Source of the DNA: Halobacillus sp. A5
GTDB lineage: Bacteria > Bacillota > Bacilli > Bacillales > Halobacillaceae
Length of the DNA stretch: 64,000 nt
Direction: 5' to 3'
Assembly (NCBI RefSeq): GCF_024189315.1
Contig: NZ_JAIZEO010000001.1
Location: 620,001-684,000, forward strand
Shown: piece by piece, positions 25,548 to 35,600 of the stretch
Layout: each line of letters begins with the position of its first letter
Position numbering within the stretch: the first letter of the stretch is position 1
The notes under the pieces: model-generated
The model's database searches: none
Told to the model about the DNA's origin: nothing
Seen by the model: only the letters and a program-made list of their open reading frames with translations
Made by a program: the position numbers and the translations under genes

Positions 25548-27713
25548 TTAATCAATACTTGGAATAAACGCCAGCCCCTTTATCGTCGGAGAGTCTACAA
25601 CCACCATTTTTACAGGTTTAATATCAATTTCTTTTTCAGCCTGCAATGCTTTAACCTCAGTTGTTGCTCCATTTACCGTGAATACTTTCTCCATCTCTAA
25701 GTTTCCATCATCATCAGCTACTTCGTCATAGCCTGCAAATTCTTCCGGTGTAATTGACGTATACCCTTTGCTGTTTGAAGAATTTACTTTAATACCGTTC
25801 ATATCAATCTTTACATTTGTGTTGTAAACTTCTCCATGAGCTGTAGACCATTGACGAGATGAGTCACCTTCATTCATCATGATATTTGTGAAAATAGCAT
25901 CTGCGTCTTTAGCTCCAATCCTTAAAGTAATATCGTCCTCTTGAGCAAGAAATGTTTCAGAGTATTCTTTATATCCATTCGTATCAACACCTAAGTCGGT
26001 GTATTGAGAAAATGCCCTATTATCGTCATTCACATCACCGTTATAAACAATAACGTAAGCATATTCTGTAGAATTATTTACATTTACAAGCCAAGACACC
26101 GTATATTCTTGCCCTGCAGTAACTTTAATATCTTGATACAGATTTACCCGTTCGGTATTTTTCTTGAAGTGGAATCCAGAACCAGAACCAATTTTTTTAA
26201 GCTCATTGTTTTGTATAGTTTCAGGTGTTCCACCGTCTTTGTACCAAAAATCAGTATCAGAATAACCGACAGAGTTTCTAATTAGGTTTATTCCACCACT
26301 TTTTGAAAGCTTAAAATCAAACGAGTCTGAAGACTGAATTAATTCGGATTTTGTAGCATATGGGGAAAAGTCAATGTTATCCACTTTGTCATCTGTATAG
26401 GCTTTATCTTCCTCTGATTTCTGATCCAGTTCCTCTTTAGAAACTTTGTCGCCAAGCTCTTCTGCGTTTGCCTTTTCGTCCATTGAGTTTTGATAAGAAG
26501 GGTTTGACATTACAGTTTTAACCATAGCGTCATCAGTAATCTTTTCTTCTGCGTTGCCCATTCTTGTATCTAACTGATCTGACATTTCCTTTGCTTTAGT
26601 CCATTCATTTTGCTTCATAGTTACGGATTGCTGTATTCTTTTAGCTGCAACAATAGGATCAACTCTTAATTGAGTATATTCCCCTAACACTACACTTCCC
26701 TTTTCGGGTTCAATCGTACTAGACGTTTTTTCTAATACACGAGCATTTAAGTAAAGCTCTGGTTTAAATGTTCTATCTTTAATCATTATTGTGTCGCCAA
26801 TTGAAACATTTCCAATGAGAGCAATATCAACTTCGTACTTATACTGAGGCTTATTATGCTTTTCTAATTGAGCGCAAGTATTGTTATACAATTCAGTTGG
26901 AGATGAAGCAGAATTGTCTTGATAAATTCCAAAAATATGCCTTCCATTATTACCGTATAATTCTAGGGCTTTAGGGTCTGCTACAAAGTCATCACCAGTT
27001 TCAAATTTATCCCATTTAGGATCACCAACAGCTTTATCTTTAATCATCATTCCATCTTTAATACCGATCATGGCTGTAAAAAGGAGATTTGTATCTTCAC
27101 TTCGTTCAACTCCTTGCAAGTTGTGACCGTATTCAAATATTTGATTAGTCTTTCGACCTCGCTGTTGATAAAGATTAACTACTTTTCTAACTATCCTTGT
27201 ACCATTAAATTCGACTTTAAACTCAATTTCTGCATCAAATGCTTCAATAGCTTGATGAATAGCATCCAAAGATGTAGGATAATCTTGATATTCTATAGTG
27301 ACCACATCATCATAATAACTTTCACCTAATTCCCAGCCAGTGTTGGCAAGTAACGTACCTACGACTTGGGTTAAAGTTTGAGAAGTAAATTCTACAGGTC
27401 TAATTCGTTGTGTAAGCAAGTCTGCAGTTGCACCAGGTTCACATTCTACAGTCTTTATCATTTGCTCCCCATGTATTTCCCTTGTCCTTTTTATCCGATA
27501 TAACTCACTTCCATTGTCATCTGTAAACACAACAAAACCTTCTGTTTCCAGAAGGTTTGCAGTTTTATGATTTGCAGGAACATCAAAGGCTAGGGTGTTA
27601 TATCCATTTAGAATTTGTTCTTTTCTATTGTCGTTTAAAATAGGGCAGCCATTAGGTACTGTATTATCTAAAATGCCTACTGGCTTGTACTTAGCGTCTA
27701 ATACAAACCACAT
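25548..27713 (-). CDS. tail-associated lysin/endopeptidase-type tail protein (Tal)
   Basis: 721-residue baseplate hub protein of the prophage endopeptidase-tail family. The N-terminal ~370 residues have the gp27-like fold pattern (RKEQILNGYNTLAFDVP, ETEGFVVFTDDNGSELYRIKRT). A central coiled-coil-like region follows (TKAKEMSDQLDTRMGNAEEK). The C-terminal carbohydrate-binding-like domain begins GGINLIRNSVGYSDTDFWY. It closes the tail tube and contacts the cell wall. It starts 4 bp after the Dit gene. Confidence 0.87.
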   Translation of the reverse strand: MWFVLDAKYKPVGILDNTVPNGCPILNDNRKEQILNGYNTLAFDVPANHKTANLLETEGFVVFTDDNGSELYRIKRTREIHGEQMIKTVECEPGATADLLTQRIRPVEFTSQTLTQVVGTLLANTGWELGESYYDDVVTIEYQDYPTSLDAIHQAIEAFDAEIEFKVEFNGTRIVRKVVNLYQQRGRKTNQIFEYGHNLQGVERSEDTNLLFTAMIGIKDGMMIKDKAVGDPKWDKFETGDDFVADPKALELYGNNGRHIFGIYQDNSASSPTELYNNTCAQLEKHNKPQYKYEVDIALIGNVSIGDTIMIKDRTFKPELYLNARVLEKTSSTIEPEKGSVVLGEYTQLRVDPIVAAKRIQQSVTMKQNEWTKAKEMSDQLDTRMGNAEEKITDDAMVKTVMSNPSYQNSMDEKANAEELGDKVSKEELDQKSEEDKAYTDDKVDNIDFSPYATKSELIQSSDSFDFKLSKSGGINLIRNSVGYSDTDFWYKDGGTPETIQNNELKKIGSGSGFHFKKNTERVNLYQDIKVTAGQEYTVSWLVNVNNSTEYAYVIVYNGDVNDDNRAFSQYTDLGVDTNGYKEYSETFLAQEDDITLRIGAKDADAIFTNIMMNEGDSSRQWSTAHGEVYNTNVKIDMNGIKVNSSNSKGYTSITPEEFAGYDEVADDDGNLEMEKVFTVNGATTEVKALQAEKEIDIKPVKMVVVDSPTIKGLAFIPSID

Positions 27714-27716
27714 AGA

Positions 27717-29177
27717 CTATTTCCACCTTTCTTTGAAGTTAATAATACAATCAGTAATTGCATCAGTATCAGAAACGGCAATACCATTTAAGCCCTTATC
27801 TAACATTAAAAAGGTTGATGAATGGTATAACCTATCATAAAACTCTTCACCATTTAAGTAAATTTCACCCTTATCATTGTCAATTATTAGGTCATCGTCA
27901 ACTCTAAATACAAAGTCAATGTCTTCCTCTTCGAAAGTGATGTGCTCCCATACTGTTACACGATAAATATACATATCCTGATAGATTGCGTCATCATTGT
28001 AAGTAGCAATATGCACCTGTACAGATGCTAATGTAGCATCGTATTGATTTAATGTATCTGTCCAACTCTTAACTAATTTCTTTTCAAATTTTCTTGTATC
28101 TGTATTAAAATGTGCTATGTAAGCATTCCATTTTTTGCCTTTACGGGATATAACCATTTTCCCATAGAAGTTCTTATACGTGTCTTTTCGTTTTCCATAA
28201 TCGTTAGCAAAATAATGTCCATCTTGAAAAGACCCTGCTCTAGCTTCAAATTTAGGGAAAATTCCTGATGCACTTAAGTCGACTAAAGCTATCTTACCTA
28301 TCTTATTTCCGTTAACATCGAGTAAGTATAATTCGACTCTTCCCTTTTCTTTTGCATCATATGAATCCATACCAAAGTGCATATCTATCGTAAAGTCTTG
28401 GATTTCTTTACCGACTGACTTAATCATTGAAGCTCCGTGCCACTTTGTACCTTCTCCATAATCTTTACCGGACTGTCTGAATGATCTGTTGTTTGTTTCA
28501 AATTCACCTACAATGTTACCGCCATCAACACTAACTCCATTTGTCCAACCATCGAATGAATCCATTTCTTCATAAACAAGTTTAGGGTTAAAATCCTTAA
28601 TGGTATTAACGTCTGGATCAAAAGGTTCTCCAAAATACAACATGTCGTCATCTGTAGTTACAGCAAAATCCGTAACGTCTTTAACAAACCTCATAGACAT
28701 GATTGGTGCAGTTTCTTTATTACCTTCGTTATTAACAATAGTCGTAGGATCTTCTTGATTGCCTTCATACACGTATTGCTTATCATCTCCATAACCGTGA
28801 GGGTCATAACAGACGAATGTTATTTGTCCTTTCCCAGAATAACTAAACCGTTGGATATCAGTTGAACTTTCTACAATTGCCATATAATAAATATTAGGTT
28901 TGTCTCTAAGAATAAATTTTTGAGGCTCATCATAGTCTAGCCAATCTGCTAAGTCATCCATCATTTCAAGAAGCGTCTTACCTTTAGGAACTTTTATTGC
29001 TACATCAGCAACGAAAGTTCTAACCCCTAAAGTCTTATTGATAAACCTTTCACCATTTTTCATAGGTATGTTCATGGAATTTACTCTAGCTGGTGGCAGT
29101 GTTTGAGGTGTAACTTTTTCAATAATTAAAAAAGAGGGTGTTTCCACCCCCGCATAACTCTTTATTTCGCTTGCCAT
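27717..29177 (-). CDS. distal tail protein (Dit), siphovirus type, with inserted domain
   Basis: 486 residues. The N-terminal ~150 residues are the Dit core (GERFINKTLGVRTFVADVAIKVP, LADWLDYDEPQKFILRDKPN), and the C-terminal galectin-like part returns near ITFEEEDIDFVFRVDDDLIIDN. Between them an insertion of about 200 residues (GGNIVGEFETNN to TRKFEKKLVKSW) looks like a concanavalin-like carbohydrate-binding module; such 'evolved Dit' proteins add host-surface binding. It abuts the tape measure gene without a gap. Confidence 0.87.
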   Translation of the reverse strand: MASEIKSYAGVETPSFLIIEKVTPQTLPPARVNSMNIPMKNGERFINKTLGVRTFVADVAIKVPKGKTLLEMMDDLADWLDYDEPQKFILRDKPNIYYMAIVESSTDIQRFSYSGKGQITFVCYDPHGYGDDKQYVYEGNQEDPTTIVNNEGNKETAPIMSMRFVKDVTDFAVTTDDDMLYFGEPFDPDVNTIKDFNPKLVYEEMDSFDGWTNGVSVDGGNIVGEFETNNRSFRQSGKDYGEGTKWHGASMIKSVGKEIQDFTIDMHFGMDSYDAKEKGRVELYLLDVNGNKIGKIALVDLSASGIFPKFEARAGSFQDGHYFANDYGKRKDTYKNFYGKMVISRKGKKWNAYIAHFNTDTRKFEKKLVKSWTDTLNQYDATLASVQVHIATYNDDAIYQDMYIYRVTVWEHITFEEEDIDFVFRVDDDLIIDNDKGEIYLNGEEFYDRLYHSSTFLMLDKGLNGIAVSDTDAITDCIINFKERWK

Positions 29178-32100
29178 TTAAATCACTCCATACGAACGAT
29201 TTTTGTCGTTATCCTGTCGTTCTAATTCGTATTTAATTTCCTTGACCAATTCTTGTACATCGTTACCTTTCGCATTGCCAGTGTAAGCAACATTTACATT
29301 ATAATTATAATGGTTATTGCTTGTATTTGAGGTAGTGTTTCCACCTCTTGAGTCTCCCATAGACGATAGTTCAGGCTGTGGCATATGAATCATACCAAGT
29401 TTTTCACCAGCTTGAAGCCATAAATTTTTCGCACGATCACGGTATTGCTCAAGTGGAATTACAACTTCCTCTTTATTACCTTCACCAACCATTGCGAATT
29501 GCTCTTTATTGATAAACCCACCTTTTTCATAACCCTCATAAGCTCCACCACGAGACATCGCTGCAATACCTGGTGTGTTGAACACAGAGCCATAACGAGA
29601 CTTAATGTAGCGAATAGCAGCAACAGTATTATGTAAAGGGTTATAAATATCATTCATACCCTTCATCTTATGTGCGTTAAATGTAGGATCAATGGTCTGG
29701 AATAAACCTTTAGATGGTACTCCATTTTTCCAGTTAATATCCCATTTGTTAATCGCTCTAGGATTAAAACCTGACTCTTTTTGAGCTTTAGTCATCATTG
29801 CAGGCAACCAAGACATAGGTGTATTTGTAATTTGCAAAGCTTGTTTTACCCATGTCTCAACTTGAGAATTTTTAGCAACTCCACTGAAGCTACCACCAAA
29901 ATTCCAGTCACCGATTAGATCTTTCACTAGGTTTTTAGACCAACCACCGATGATGCTAGATACATTTCCAATTGCATTCCTAAAGCTATCAGGAAGTAAA
30001 CTGTCACCAAAACCAAATTTATCTGCGGCTTTATTCCATAGTGCTTTCGGACCTTTCATAATTACATCAAAGTAATCTCCAATACCGTTGGCATACATAG
30101 GCGGAAAATTATAAGAACCAAGGATAGCTTCCGTGTGTGGGTTAGGTAGTACAGAAGAACCTGTAGGAAGGTTGTTGATAAACTCCGGCCCTTTAGTACC
30201 AAGCATTGTCAAACCTTTACCTGGTATATGGGCTAATTCTCGACCTTCTTCACCTACAATTGCAGCACCGCCCATATGTTGACCATTCTTAGTACCCTCT
30301 GCGTAAGTTTGAACTCCTGTGGCTTTTGCTCCTTTACTATAATCATGTTTATACTTAGGTGCGACTGCACCCTTTTTCTTAAGTTTCTTCATGCCGAATA
30401 GGTCTCTTATCCAGTTAACAGCATTAATGACTCCACCGTACATTTTGTCCCAACCATTGAGAACTTCACCAGTTTCCCAGTTAACATCATCAACGTGTTC
30501 CCCAGCTTGATCTCGTGCAGAACGAAGAACATCATCATGCATATTGTTAGCGTTTCTTACTACGCCATCTTTTTGTAACTCAGCTTCGTCAATTAATTTC
30601 TCAGCTTGTTCTTCTGAAATAACTCCTAAAACGTCTCGTTGGTATCTAATATTATCAACAGTATCCTCGTATTGCTTTTCAGCATTTTCAACTGACTTAT
30701 CACGTTGTTCTTTTGAGTTAGCGACAACATCTGCTGCTTGTCTTGCTGAAATACTTCCAGACTGTTCCTTTAATCTACCTAAGATGATTAATTGCTCTTC
30801 TTCCGATGCGCTCATAGTTTTCACGGCAGATTCTTTCATTTTATTCTGAATACCTTCAATTTCTTGACGTTCGGATTCTGTTAAAGCACGTTTTTCTTCA
30901 CTTGCTGTATTAACAATTTCAGCTATTTGATCTTCATACTCTTGTTGCTTTTCTTTTCTTGTAGCATGTTTTTTATCCATATCTTCAAGAATTTTAGCCT
31001 CTTCTTCTGCTGATAAAGCACTACTTTCTTCAAACAATTTCTTGGTTTTCCCAAGTTCTTCTTCGTGTCTTTCGTCCATCTTTGTAAGAATAGAGCCATT
31101 CATTTCATCGTATTGACCGATTAAATCTTCTGCCATATCTTTTGTAATTTCCGATTGCGACCATGCCATTTCGTTTAAAGCTAAAGTAGCATCCTCATCC
31201 ATTTTCATGTAATCTCCAACAGCTTCTTGTGTTGAGTCGGATATCTTATCATTAAACAAATCCATTGAAGGAATAACTTCTTCGTTAGCTTTTTGAATAC
31301 CTTTAACTGCCGCAACTACTCCACCAAAAGGAGTTGCTAAAGCTAGTATATTTGTTGCCAAAGGCCCGATCTTCTCATTCAGAGTATCCCAGTTTTTCCA
31401 CAAGAGGACTCCGCCTGCAACCAAACCACCAATAGCCGCAACTGTTATACCTACTGGGCCTGTAGCCAAAGTAGCTAAGGCTGCACCTAATCCACCTGCA
31501 CCAGCTATTGAACCAACAACTCCTGAGACAATCGGTACTAATCCGCCAATAGTACCAGCTATTGAGCCTACAGCTATTAGCATCGGGCCTGCGGCAGCAG
31601 TAACTAAGCCTAATTTAATGGCAAAATCCTGTGTTGTAGGAGATAAATCATTCCACCAATCAACTGCATTGCTTACAGCGTTAGTAACTTTAGGAAGGAT
31701 ATCCTCTCCAAGCACAATAAGTTTTTCACCTAATGGTACTAAATCTTCTTGTGCTGTTCTCCAAGCAACCTTTAATTTATGACTGAATGACTTATCTACA
31801 TTTTCACCTGATTTAGCCATTGCACCATCAACGTTATCTAGTTCACCAGTAATGTTACCCATAGCGTACATAGAATCTTGTTCAAGATCTTCCCACTTCG
31901 TGCCGTATAAATCTACTCCAATTTGGTTAGCAGCAACTTGATCGTCCATTCCCGAAAGGTCTTTGATTGCAGAGTTATGAAGTTCTTTAACTGTAGCTTC
32001 ACCATTTTTGAAATCCTCAAATACACCTTGGGTAGTTGGTGATAATTGACCGATAGCCTCAGCTACTCCTTCAGAGCCTTCTTTAGTATTTATCTGGAAC

Positions 32101-33095
32101 TCCTTCATAACATCATTTATGTAATCGAGATTATAAACACCTGAATCAGTACCCTTTTTCAATAGTTCAAAATAGTCTTCTGCAGAAAATCCCATATCTT
32201 TGTATAAAGGTGCGTACTCAGATAGGTTGTCAAACATTTCATTAGAGAAATTCAATCCATTTTGAGCACCCCATGCCATTAAATCAAAGGCATCTTCTGA
32301 CGTTTCTCCGAAACCTTGCATAAGGTTATTTCCTGCTCTTGTAACTTCATTTACATCAGCATCAAATACGCCAGCTAATGTCATTGCGTCTCTAGTTACT
32401 TGCTCTAAATCAGACTCATTTAAGTCTTTCATGTTCTGTTTTACTTGAATAATGCCCTCTTCGACAGCACCCATATCTTCACCGAAACCGTCTTTCCATA
32501 CGTCACGGGCTGTTTTAGTTAATTTTTCAGCTTCTTCTTTAGTTGATCCAAAGTATTGTTGTAGCCTCTGCCTTGAAGAATCAGCATCATCAGCTACTTT
32601 TCCAAAAGCCGTACCTAAACCGCCAATAAGAGGGGTTACACTTGAAGACAGTTTACCGCCTACATCTTTTGATTTGTCTCCAAACTTCTCTAAAGCGTTT
32701 TCTGCTTTCTTAGCTCTGCTAGTCTGATCCTTTAAGGCTCTATCAACGTCTTTAATTTGCCTCTCCGTCTTATTCATTGCATTTCTTGTTTTATTGTACT
32801 GTATAAGAAGGTCTTCAGAGGCTTTATCATCTTTCCCTTTAGCCTTTACAGAATCATTGTACCTCTTCTTCAATTCGTTTAACTTGGCTTCCTGCAAACC
32901 GAATTGCCTGGTAAGCATCTCATTCTTGGCCTTTAGACCATCGGCTGATTTAGCAAAATCTCTAGTACCGTCATGGACAGCATCAAATTCAGACTTTACA
33001 CCTCTTAACTTTCGGTTTAAATCTGTCAAACTGGTAGTTGCTTGCGCTGAATCTAAACCGAGAGATATCTTGAAAGCACCTAAGCCTTCTGACAT
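29178..33095 (-). CDS. tail tape measure protein with C-terminal lytic transglycosylase domain
   Basis: 1305 residues, setting tail length. The N-terminal third is helical and coiled-coil rich (LKELKKRYNDSV-type heptads) with the phage TMP core around QQYFGSTKEEAEKLT. Central hydrophobic segments (AGPMLIAVGSIAGTIGG to GLVAGGVLL) probably enter the host membrane. A second coiled-coil block follows. Near residues 1080-1170 an SLT domain shows the catalytic Glu in MMTKAQKESGFNPRAIN and GLFQTIDPTF, for local peptidoglycan digestion during DNA entry. It lies 28 bp downstream of the G/GT frameshift genes. Confidence 0.93.
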   Translation of the reverse strand: MSEGLGAFKISLGLDSAQATTSLTDLNRKLRGVKSEFDAVHDGTRDFAKSADGLKAKNEMLTRQFGLQEAKLNELKKRYNDSVKAKGKDDKASEDLLIQYNKTRNAMNKTERQIKDVDRALKDQTSRAKKAENALEKFGDKSKDVGGKLSSSVTPLIGGLGTAFGKVADDADSSRQRLQQYFGSTKEEAEKLTKTARDVWKDGFGEDMGAVEEGIIQVKQNMKDLNESDLEQVTRDAMTLAGVFDADVNEVTRAGNNLMQGFGETSEDAFDLMAWGAQNGLNFSNEMFDNLSEYAPLYKDMGFSAEDYFELLKKGTDSGVYNLDYINDVMKEFQINTKEGSEGVAEAIGQLSPTTQGVFEDFKNGEATVKELHNSAIKDLSGMDDQVAANQIGVDLYGTKWEDLEQDSMYAMGNITGELDNVDGAMAKSGENVDKSFSHKLKVAWRTAQEDLVPLGEKLIVLGEDILPKVTNAVSNAVDWWNDLSPTTQDFAIKLGLVTAAAGPMLIAVGSIAGTIGGLVPIVSGVVGSIAGAGGLGAALATLATGPVGITVAAIGGLVAGGVLLWKNWDTLNEKIGPLATNILALATPFGGVVAAVKGIQKANEEVIPSMDLFNDKISDSTQEAVGDYMKMDEDATLALNEMAWSQSEITKDMAEDLIGQYDEMNGSILTKMDERHEEELGKTKKLFEESSALSAEEEAKILEDMDKKHATRKEKQQEYEDQIAEIVNTASEEKRALTESERQEIEGIQNKMKESAVKTMSASEEEQLIILGRLKEQSGSISARQAADVVANSKEQRDKSVENAEKQYEDTVDNIRYQRDVLGVISEEQAEKLIDEAELQKDGVVRNANNMHDDVLRSARDQAGEHVDDVNWETGEVLNGWDKMYGGVINAVNWIRDLFGMKKLKKKGAVAPKYKHDYSKGAKATGVQTYAEGTKNGQHMGGAAIVGEEGRELAHIPGKGLTMLGTKGPEFINNLPTGSSVLPNPHTEAILGSYNFPPMYANGIGDYFDVIMKGPKALWNKAADKFGFGDSLLPDSFRNAIGNVSSIIGGWSKNLVKDLIGDWNFGGSFSGVAKNSQVETWVKQALQITNTPMSWLPAMMTKAQKESGFNPRAINKWDINWKNGVPSKGLFQTIDPTFNAHKMKGMNDIYNPLHNTVAAIRYIKSRYGSVFNTPGIAAMSRGGAYEGYEKGGFINKEQFAMVGEGNKEEVVIPLEQYRDRAKNLWLQAGEKLGMIHMPQPELSSMGDSRGGNTTSNTSNNHYNYNVNVAYTGNAKGNDVQELVKEIKYELERQDNDKNRSYGVI

Positions 33096-33122
33096 AATCC
33101 CACCTCTTTTCTTAATTCACTT

Positions 33123-33766
33123 TTAAAATAAATCCAACTGATCTATAGTCACTCTTTCATTTTTTCCAATTTCTCGATTTTTCTTATTCACACTCACATC
33201 TGTACTTTGTTGAGGCTTAGTCATTTTCTTTTTCATATCCCATATTAGATTCAACTTTCTCATTGTCATACGCCAAAATCTTTCTTCTGGAATATTTAAC
33301 TCTTGAGTAGCTAAATAATAGTACCAATCCCAAGCAATAAGATTGTCTTGAGATTGGTTATTTAGTTTTTTGAGTCTTCGTCTTCCTTGCTTTCTTCTTT
33401 AGAATTGTCCTCTTGCTTAAGTTGTGGGAAGAATAATGTTATACCATCAACAATTACTTCAAATATCTCTTCATAATACTTCTTATCTGCTATCATAATT
33501 TGACCTAAATATCGACCAACTTGATTAAGAGTAAGGTCAAACTCATCATTTTCGTTTTCCACTAAATGTCCAGCTAATAAAGAAGCATGTAACAATGCAC
33601 GTAGACATTTCACATCTCCTGAAGCTATACCATTAATAGCCACAAATGGATCAATATAGTGTTCTTGCAACTCACATAAAGCGTTAAAATCAAACGTCAA
33701 TGGTCTTTCTTTGTCCAACTCAATATTCACTAATTTTGCTTGTTTTAAATCTTTACCTTTAATCAT
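33123..33766 (-). CDS. tail assembly chaperone GT fusion made by -1 frameshift
   Basis: The upstream chaperone frame ends TCA AAA AAC TAA. Slipping back one base on A AAA AAC continues into an 80-codon frame reading LNNQSQDNLIAWDWYYYLAT, then NIPEERFWRMTMRKLNLIWDM, ending DQLDLF at 33123. The fused product is about 214 residues. The W/Y-rich C-terminal domain just before the tape measure gene is the lambda gpGT arrangement: the G part coats the tape measure protein and the T part recruits major tail protein. Confidence 0.85.
33362..33766 (-). CDS. tail assembly chaperone (gpG-like)
   Basis: 134 residues, unshifted product of the G/GT pair. The start DLKQAKLVNIELDKERPLTFDFNALCELQE is typical of siphovirus tail-assembly chaperones, and the tail is very acidic (QEDNSKEESKEDEDSKN), which places the slippery codons at its end. 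Position between the major tail protein and the tape measure gene is canonical. Confidence 0.88.
   Translation of the reverse strand: MIKGKDLKQAKLVNIELDKERPLTFDFNALCELQEHYIDPFVAINGIASGDVKCLRALLHASLLAGHLVENENDEFDLTLNQVGRYLGQIMIADKKYYEEIFEVIVDGITLFFPQLKQEDNSKEESKEDEDSKN
33365..33371 (-). promoter_or_regulatory. -1 ribosomal frameshift slippery heptamer
   Basis: A AAA AAC on the minus strand in the correct phase, one codon before the TAA of the G frame. This is a classic slippery sequence for -1 shifting; the downstream frame is open and encodes the T domain. Confidence 0.85.
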
Positions 33767-33810
33767 TTATAAATTCCTCATTTCATTAATTTGTATTTAA
33801 TGTAAAAAAT

Positions 33811-33847
33811 AAAAAAAGGGGCAAGGAGCTTAAACTCCCTACCCCTT
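33811..33847 (-). terminator. terminator after major tail protein
   Basis: Stem AGGGGcAaGGAG/CTCCCTACCCCT around TTAAAC-type loop, followed by seven T residues on the minus strand, between the abundant major tail protein and the chaperone genes. It probably lowers downstream expression. Confidence 0.8.
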
Positions 33848-33862
33848 AGTTTTTATAATGTT

Positions 33863-34444
33863 TTATGTAGTAGTAGTATCCTCTTCAGGAGTTTCATAAA
33901 CAGCGTCAAACCAACTGTCAATTGTTCCAGTACCTACTTCTTCATCGTCAGAATCAACTGATCTTCTCCATTGACCGTCTTTTGGACGTTTAATGAAAGT
34001 ACCAGTAAGTGCAACAGTCTGATAATCAACACTTTCGCCTTTTGTTTTATAAGCCTCTTCTGGTAATTTGATGCGTCCCTTATACATCCATACATAACGG
34101 TAATCGTTATTAGATTTCTTAGCACGGAAACCTAGAGCAATGAAAGGTGCGATATCGTCTGCAGAATCAATCCATACTCCATTAGAATCCTTTTCTTTAC
34201 CTAGCATTTGTCCCAATAACTCATTAGAAACGTCTTTCAAAGTAATAGAAACTTCAGCAGATGAGAAGTTGTCAATAATTTCTGACACACCGTCATCAGC
34301 AAATAGGTTTTGAGAATCAATGTTTGCACTAACTCCTAGTTCCATAGCTCCTGCAACTTTAACTGGTGTGTCGTAAGATTCTACTCCGTCAGCCTCTGTA
34401 ATTTGTGAAATGTGAATTTGATCTAAACCAACTAATACTGGCAT
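33863..34444 (-). CDS. major tail protein
   Basis: 193-residue tail-tube protein. VLVGLDQIHISQITEADG at the N-terminus and GVSANIDSQNLFADDG, VSITLKDVSNELLGQMLG match siphovirus phi13-type tube proteins. The position after the head-tail joining genes is canonical. Its own downstream terminator fits a product needed in many copies. Confidence 0.87.
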   Translation of the reverse strand: MPVLVGLDQIHISQITEADGVESYDTPVKVAGAMELGVSANIDSQNLFADDGVSEIIDNFSSAEVSITLKDVSNELLGQMLGKEKDSNGVWIDSADDIAPFIALGFRAKKSNNDYRYVWMYKGRIKLPEEAYKTKGESVDYQTVALTGTFIKRPKDGQWRRSVDSDDEEVGTGTIDSWFDAVYETPEEDTTTT

Positions 34445-34504
34445 TTGTATACCTCTTTCTGAAATAAATTTTTTATAGTAAAGTAGTGTGGTATATCCAC
34501 TTGT

Positions 34505-34834
34505 CTACTCTTTAAAGTCTTCTAACCTAAAGGACATGTTTTTACGGTATGTCTTTGTTTCGATATTGAATACTTCCATTGCCCATGTCCTTCTAAAACC
34601 ATGTTTCTTTAAAGCCTCTTTAACCTGTTCTTCTAATGTTTCAAGGTTTCCCTTGCTATGAATATCAACTTGTATGCTATAAACCGTTGACACTTCATCA
34701 TCGTCAGCAATCAATCCTGATCTTTCGTTATAAGTGAAAAACGTTATGTACGTTGTTTCTGTACCTGTATAATGGTGGAATGCAACAGGAGCATAAGGCT
34801 TAAGAGCATTGATGATAATACTATTCATACTCAT
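34505..34834 (-). CDS. tail completion/terminator-type protein (DUF3168-like)
   Basis: 109 residues: INALKPYAPVAFHHYTG and YITFFTYNERSGLIADDDE, then SIQVDIHSKGNLETLEEQV fit the small tail-terminator (gp17/gpU-like) proteins that cap the tube at the head. The start overlaps the preceding HK97 gp10-like gene by 4 bp (ATGA), consistent with translational coupling. Confidence 0.75.
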   Translation of the reverse strand: MSMNSIIINALKPYAPVAFHHYTGTETTYITFFTYNERSGLIADDDEVSTVYSIQVDIHSKGNLETLEEQVKEALKKHGFRRTWAMEVFNIETKTYRKNMSFRLEDFKE

Positions 34835-35262
34835 AATTTGATCGACTTCCTTATCACTTCAGCCATTATTTCTTGAATCTTATCTGAATTATTTTCCAAA
34901 GATGGGCGTAAAAACGGCTTTGCTGCAATTGCAGGAGTCACAAATCTCTTACCATCTACTTCATGAAACCCTTTATCAGCACCAAATTCATGAAAAAACA
35001 GGTAAAAGTATTTGTCAGACACACCGACTTCGTACACATTATCTTCTTTGTTCTTTACAACTTTAAAGTTGTCACGAGCATGAGACTTATTTTGACTAGA
35101 AACAGGAACATTAGGGTGCTTTTCTATTTTTCCCTTTAAAAATTCCGCACCTGCTTTCATTGCGTCCTCTTTTGTTTCACCGTCAAGATTTTTAGCCATC
35201 TTAGCTATTTCCCTAGTCAATTTATCGAACTTTTCTAATCCTTGAACGCCAAAGTTAGACAT
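34831..35262 (-). CDS. HK97 gp10-like head-tail joining/tail component
   Basis: 143 residues with the gp10 family features: GLEKFDKLTREIAKMAKNLD, a helical AMKAGAEFLKGKIEKH and a C-terminal FVTPAIAAKPFLRPSLENN. Encoded between the head-closure and tail-completion genes with overlapping start and stop codons, as in other HK97-like phages. Confidence 0.87.
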   Translation of the reverse strand: MSNFGVQGLEKFDKLTREIAKMAKNLDGETKEDAMKAGAEFLKGKIEKHPNVPVSSQNKSHARDNFKVVKNKEDNVYEVGVSDKYFYLFFHEFGADKGFHEVDGKRFVTPAIAAKPFLRPSLENNSDKIQEIMAEVIRKSIKL

Positions 35263-35600
35263 TAAGACACTTCCTTTCCCATTATGGTTAAGGTAATATT
35301 TGCCTCATTGTCATTAATGACTGATTCAATTTCATAAACCTTATCTTTGTAGATGACTTGCATACTATCATCCACATGTAACCCTTTACGATAACGAATA
35401 ACAAACCTCGTGATATTCTCAGTCTGATCTGCTTTAGCTTTGTGATATTCTTGTGCTGAGACAGGTTTAACCTTTGCTCTAACACTGTAAGTAGCAGGCT
35501 CAGGATTTTCGATTAAATACCCATCATCGTCATACTGTGGCTCATCAGAAGATTTACCTTGTATCTTAATTCGCTTATTAAGATCCCCTGCTGAAATCAT
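35262..35600 (-). CDS. phage head closure protein (SPP1 gp16-like)
   Basis: 112 residues: SAGDLNKRIKIQGKSSDEPQ followed by TYSVRAKVKPVSAQEYHKAK and TRFVIRYRKGLHVDDSMQV, the signature of the head-tail adaptor family that seals the portal channel. Overlaps both neighbours by 1-4 bp. Confidence 0.88.
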   Translation of the reverse strand: MISAGDLNKRIKIQGKSSDEPQYDDDGYLIENPEPATYSVRAKVKPVSAQEYHKAKADQTENITRFVIRYRKGLHVDDSMQVIYKDKVYEIESVINDNEANITLTIMGKEVS

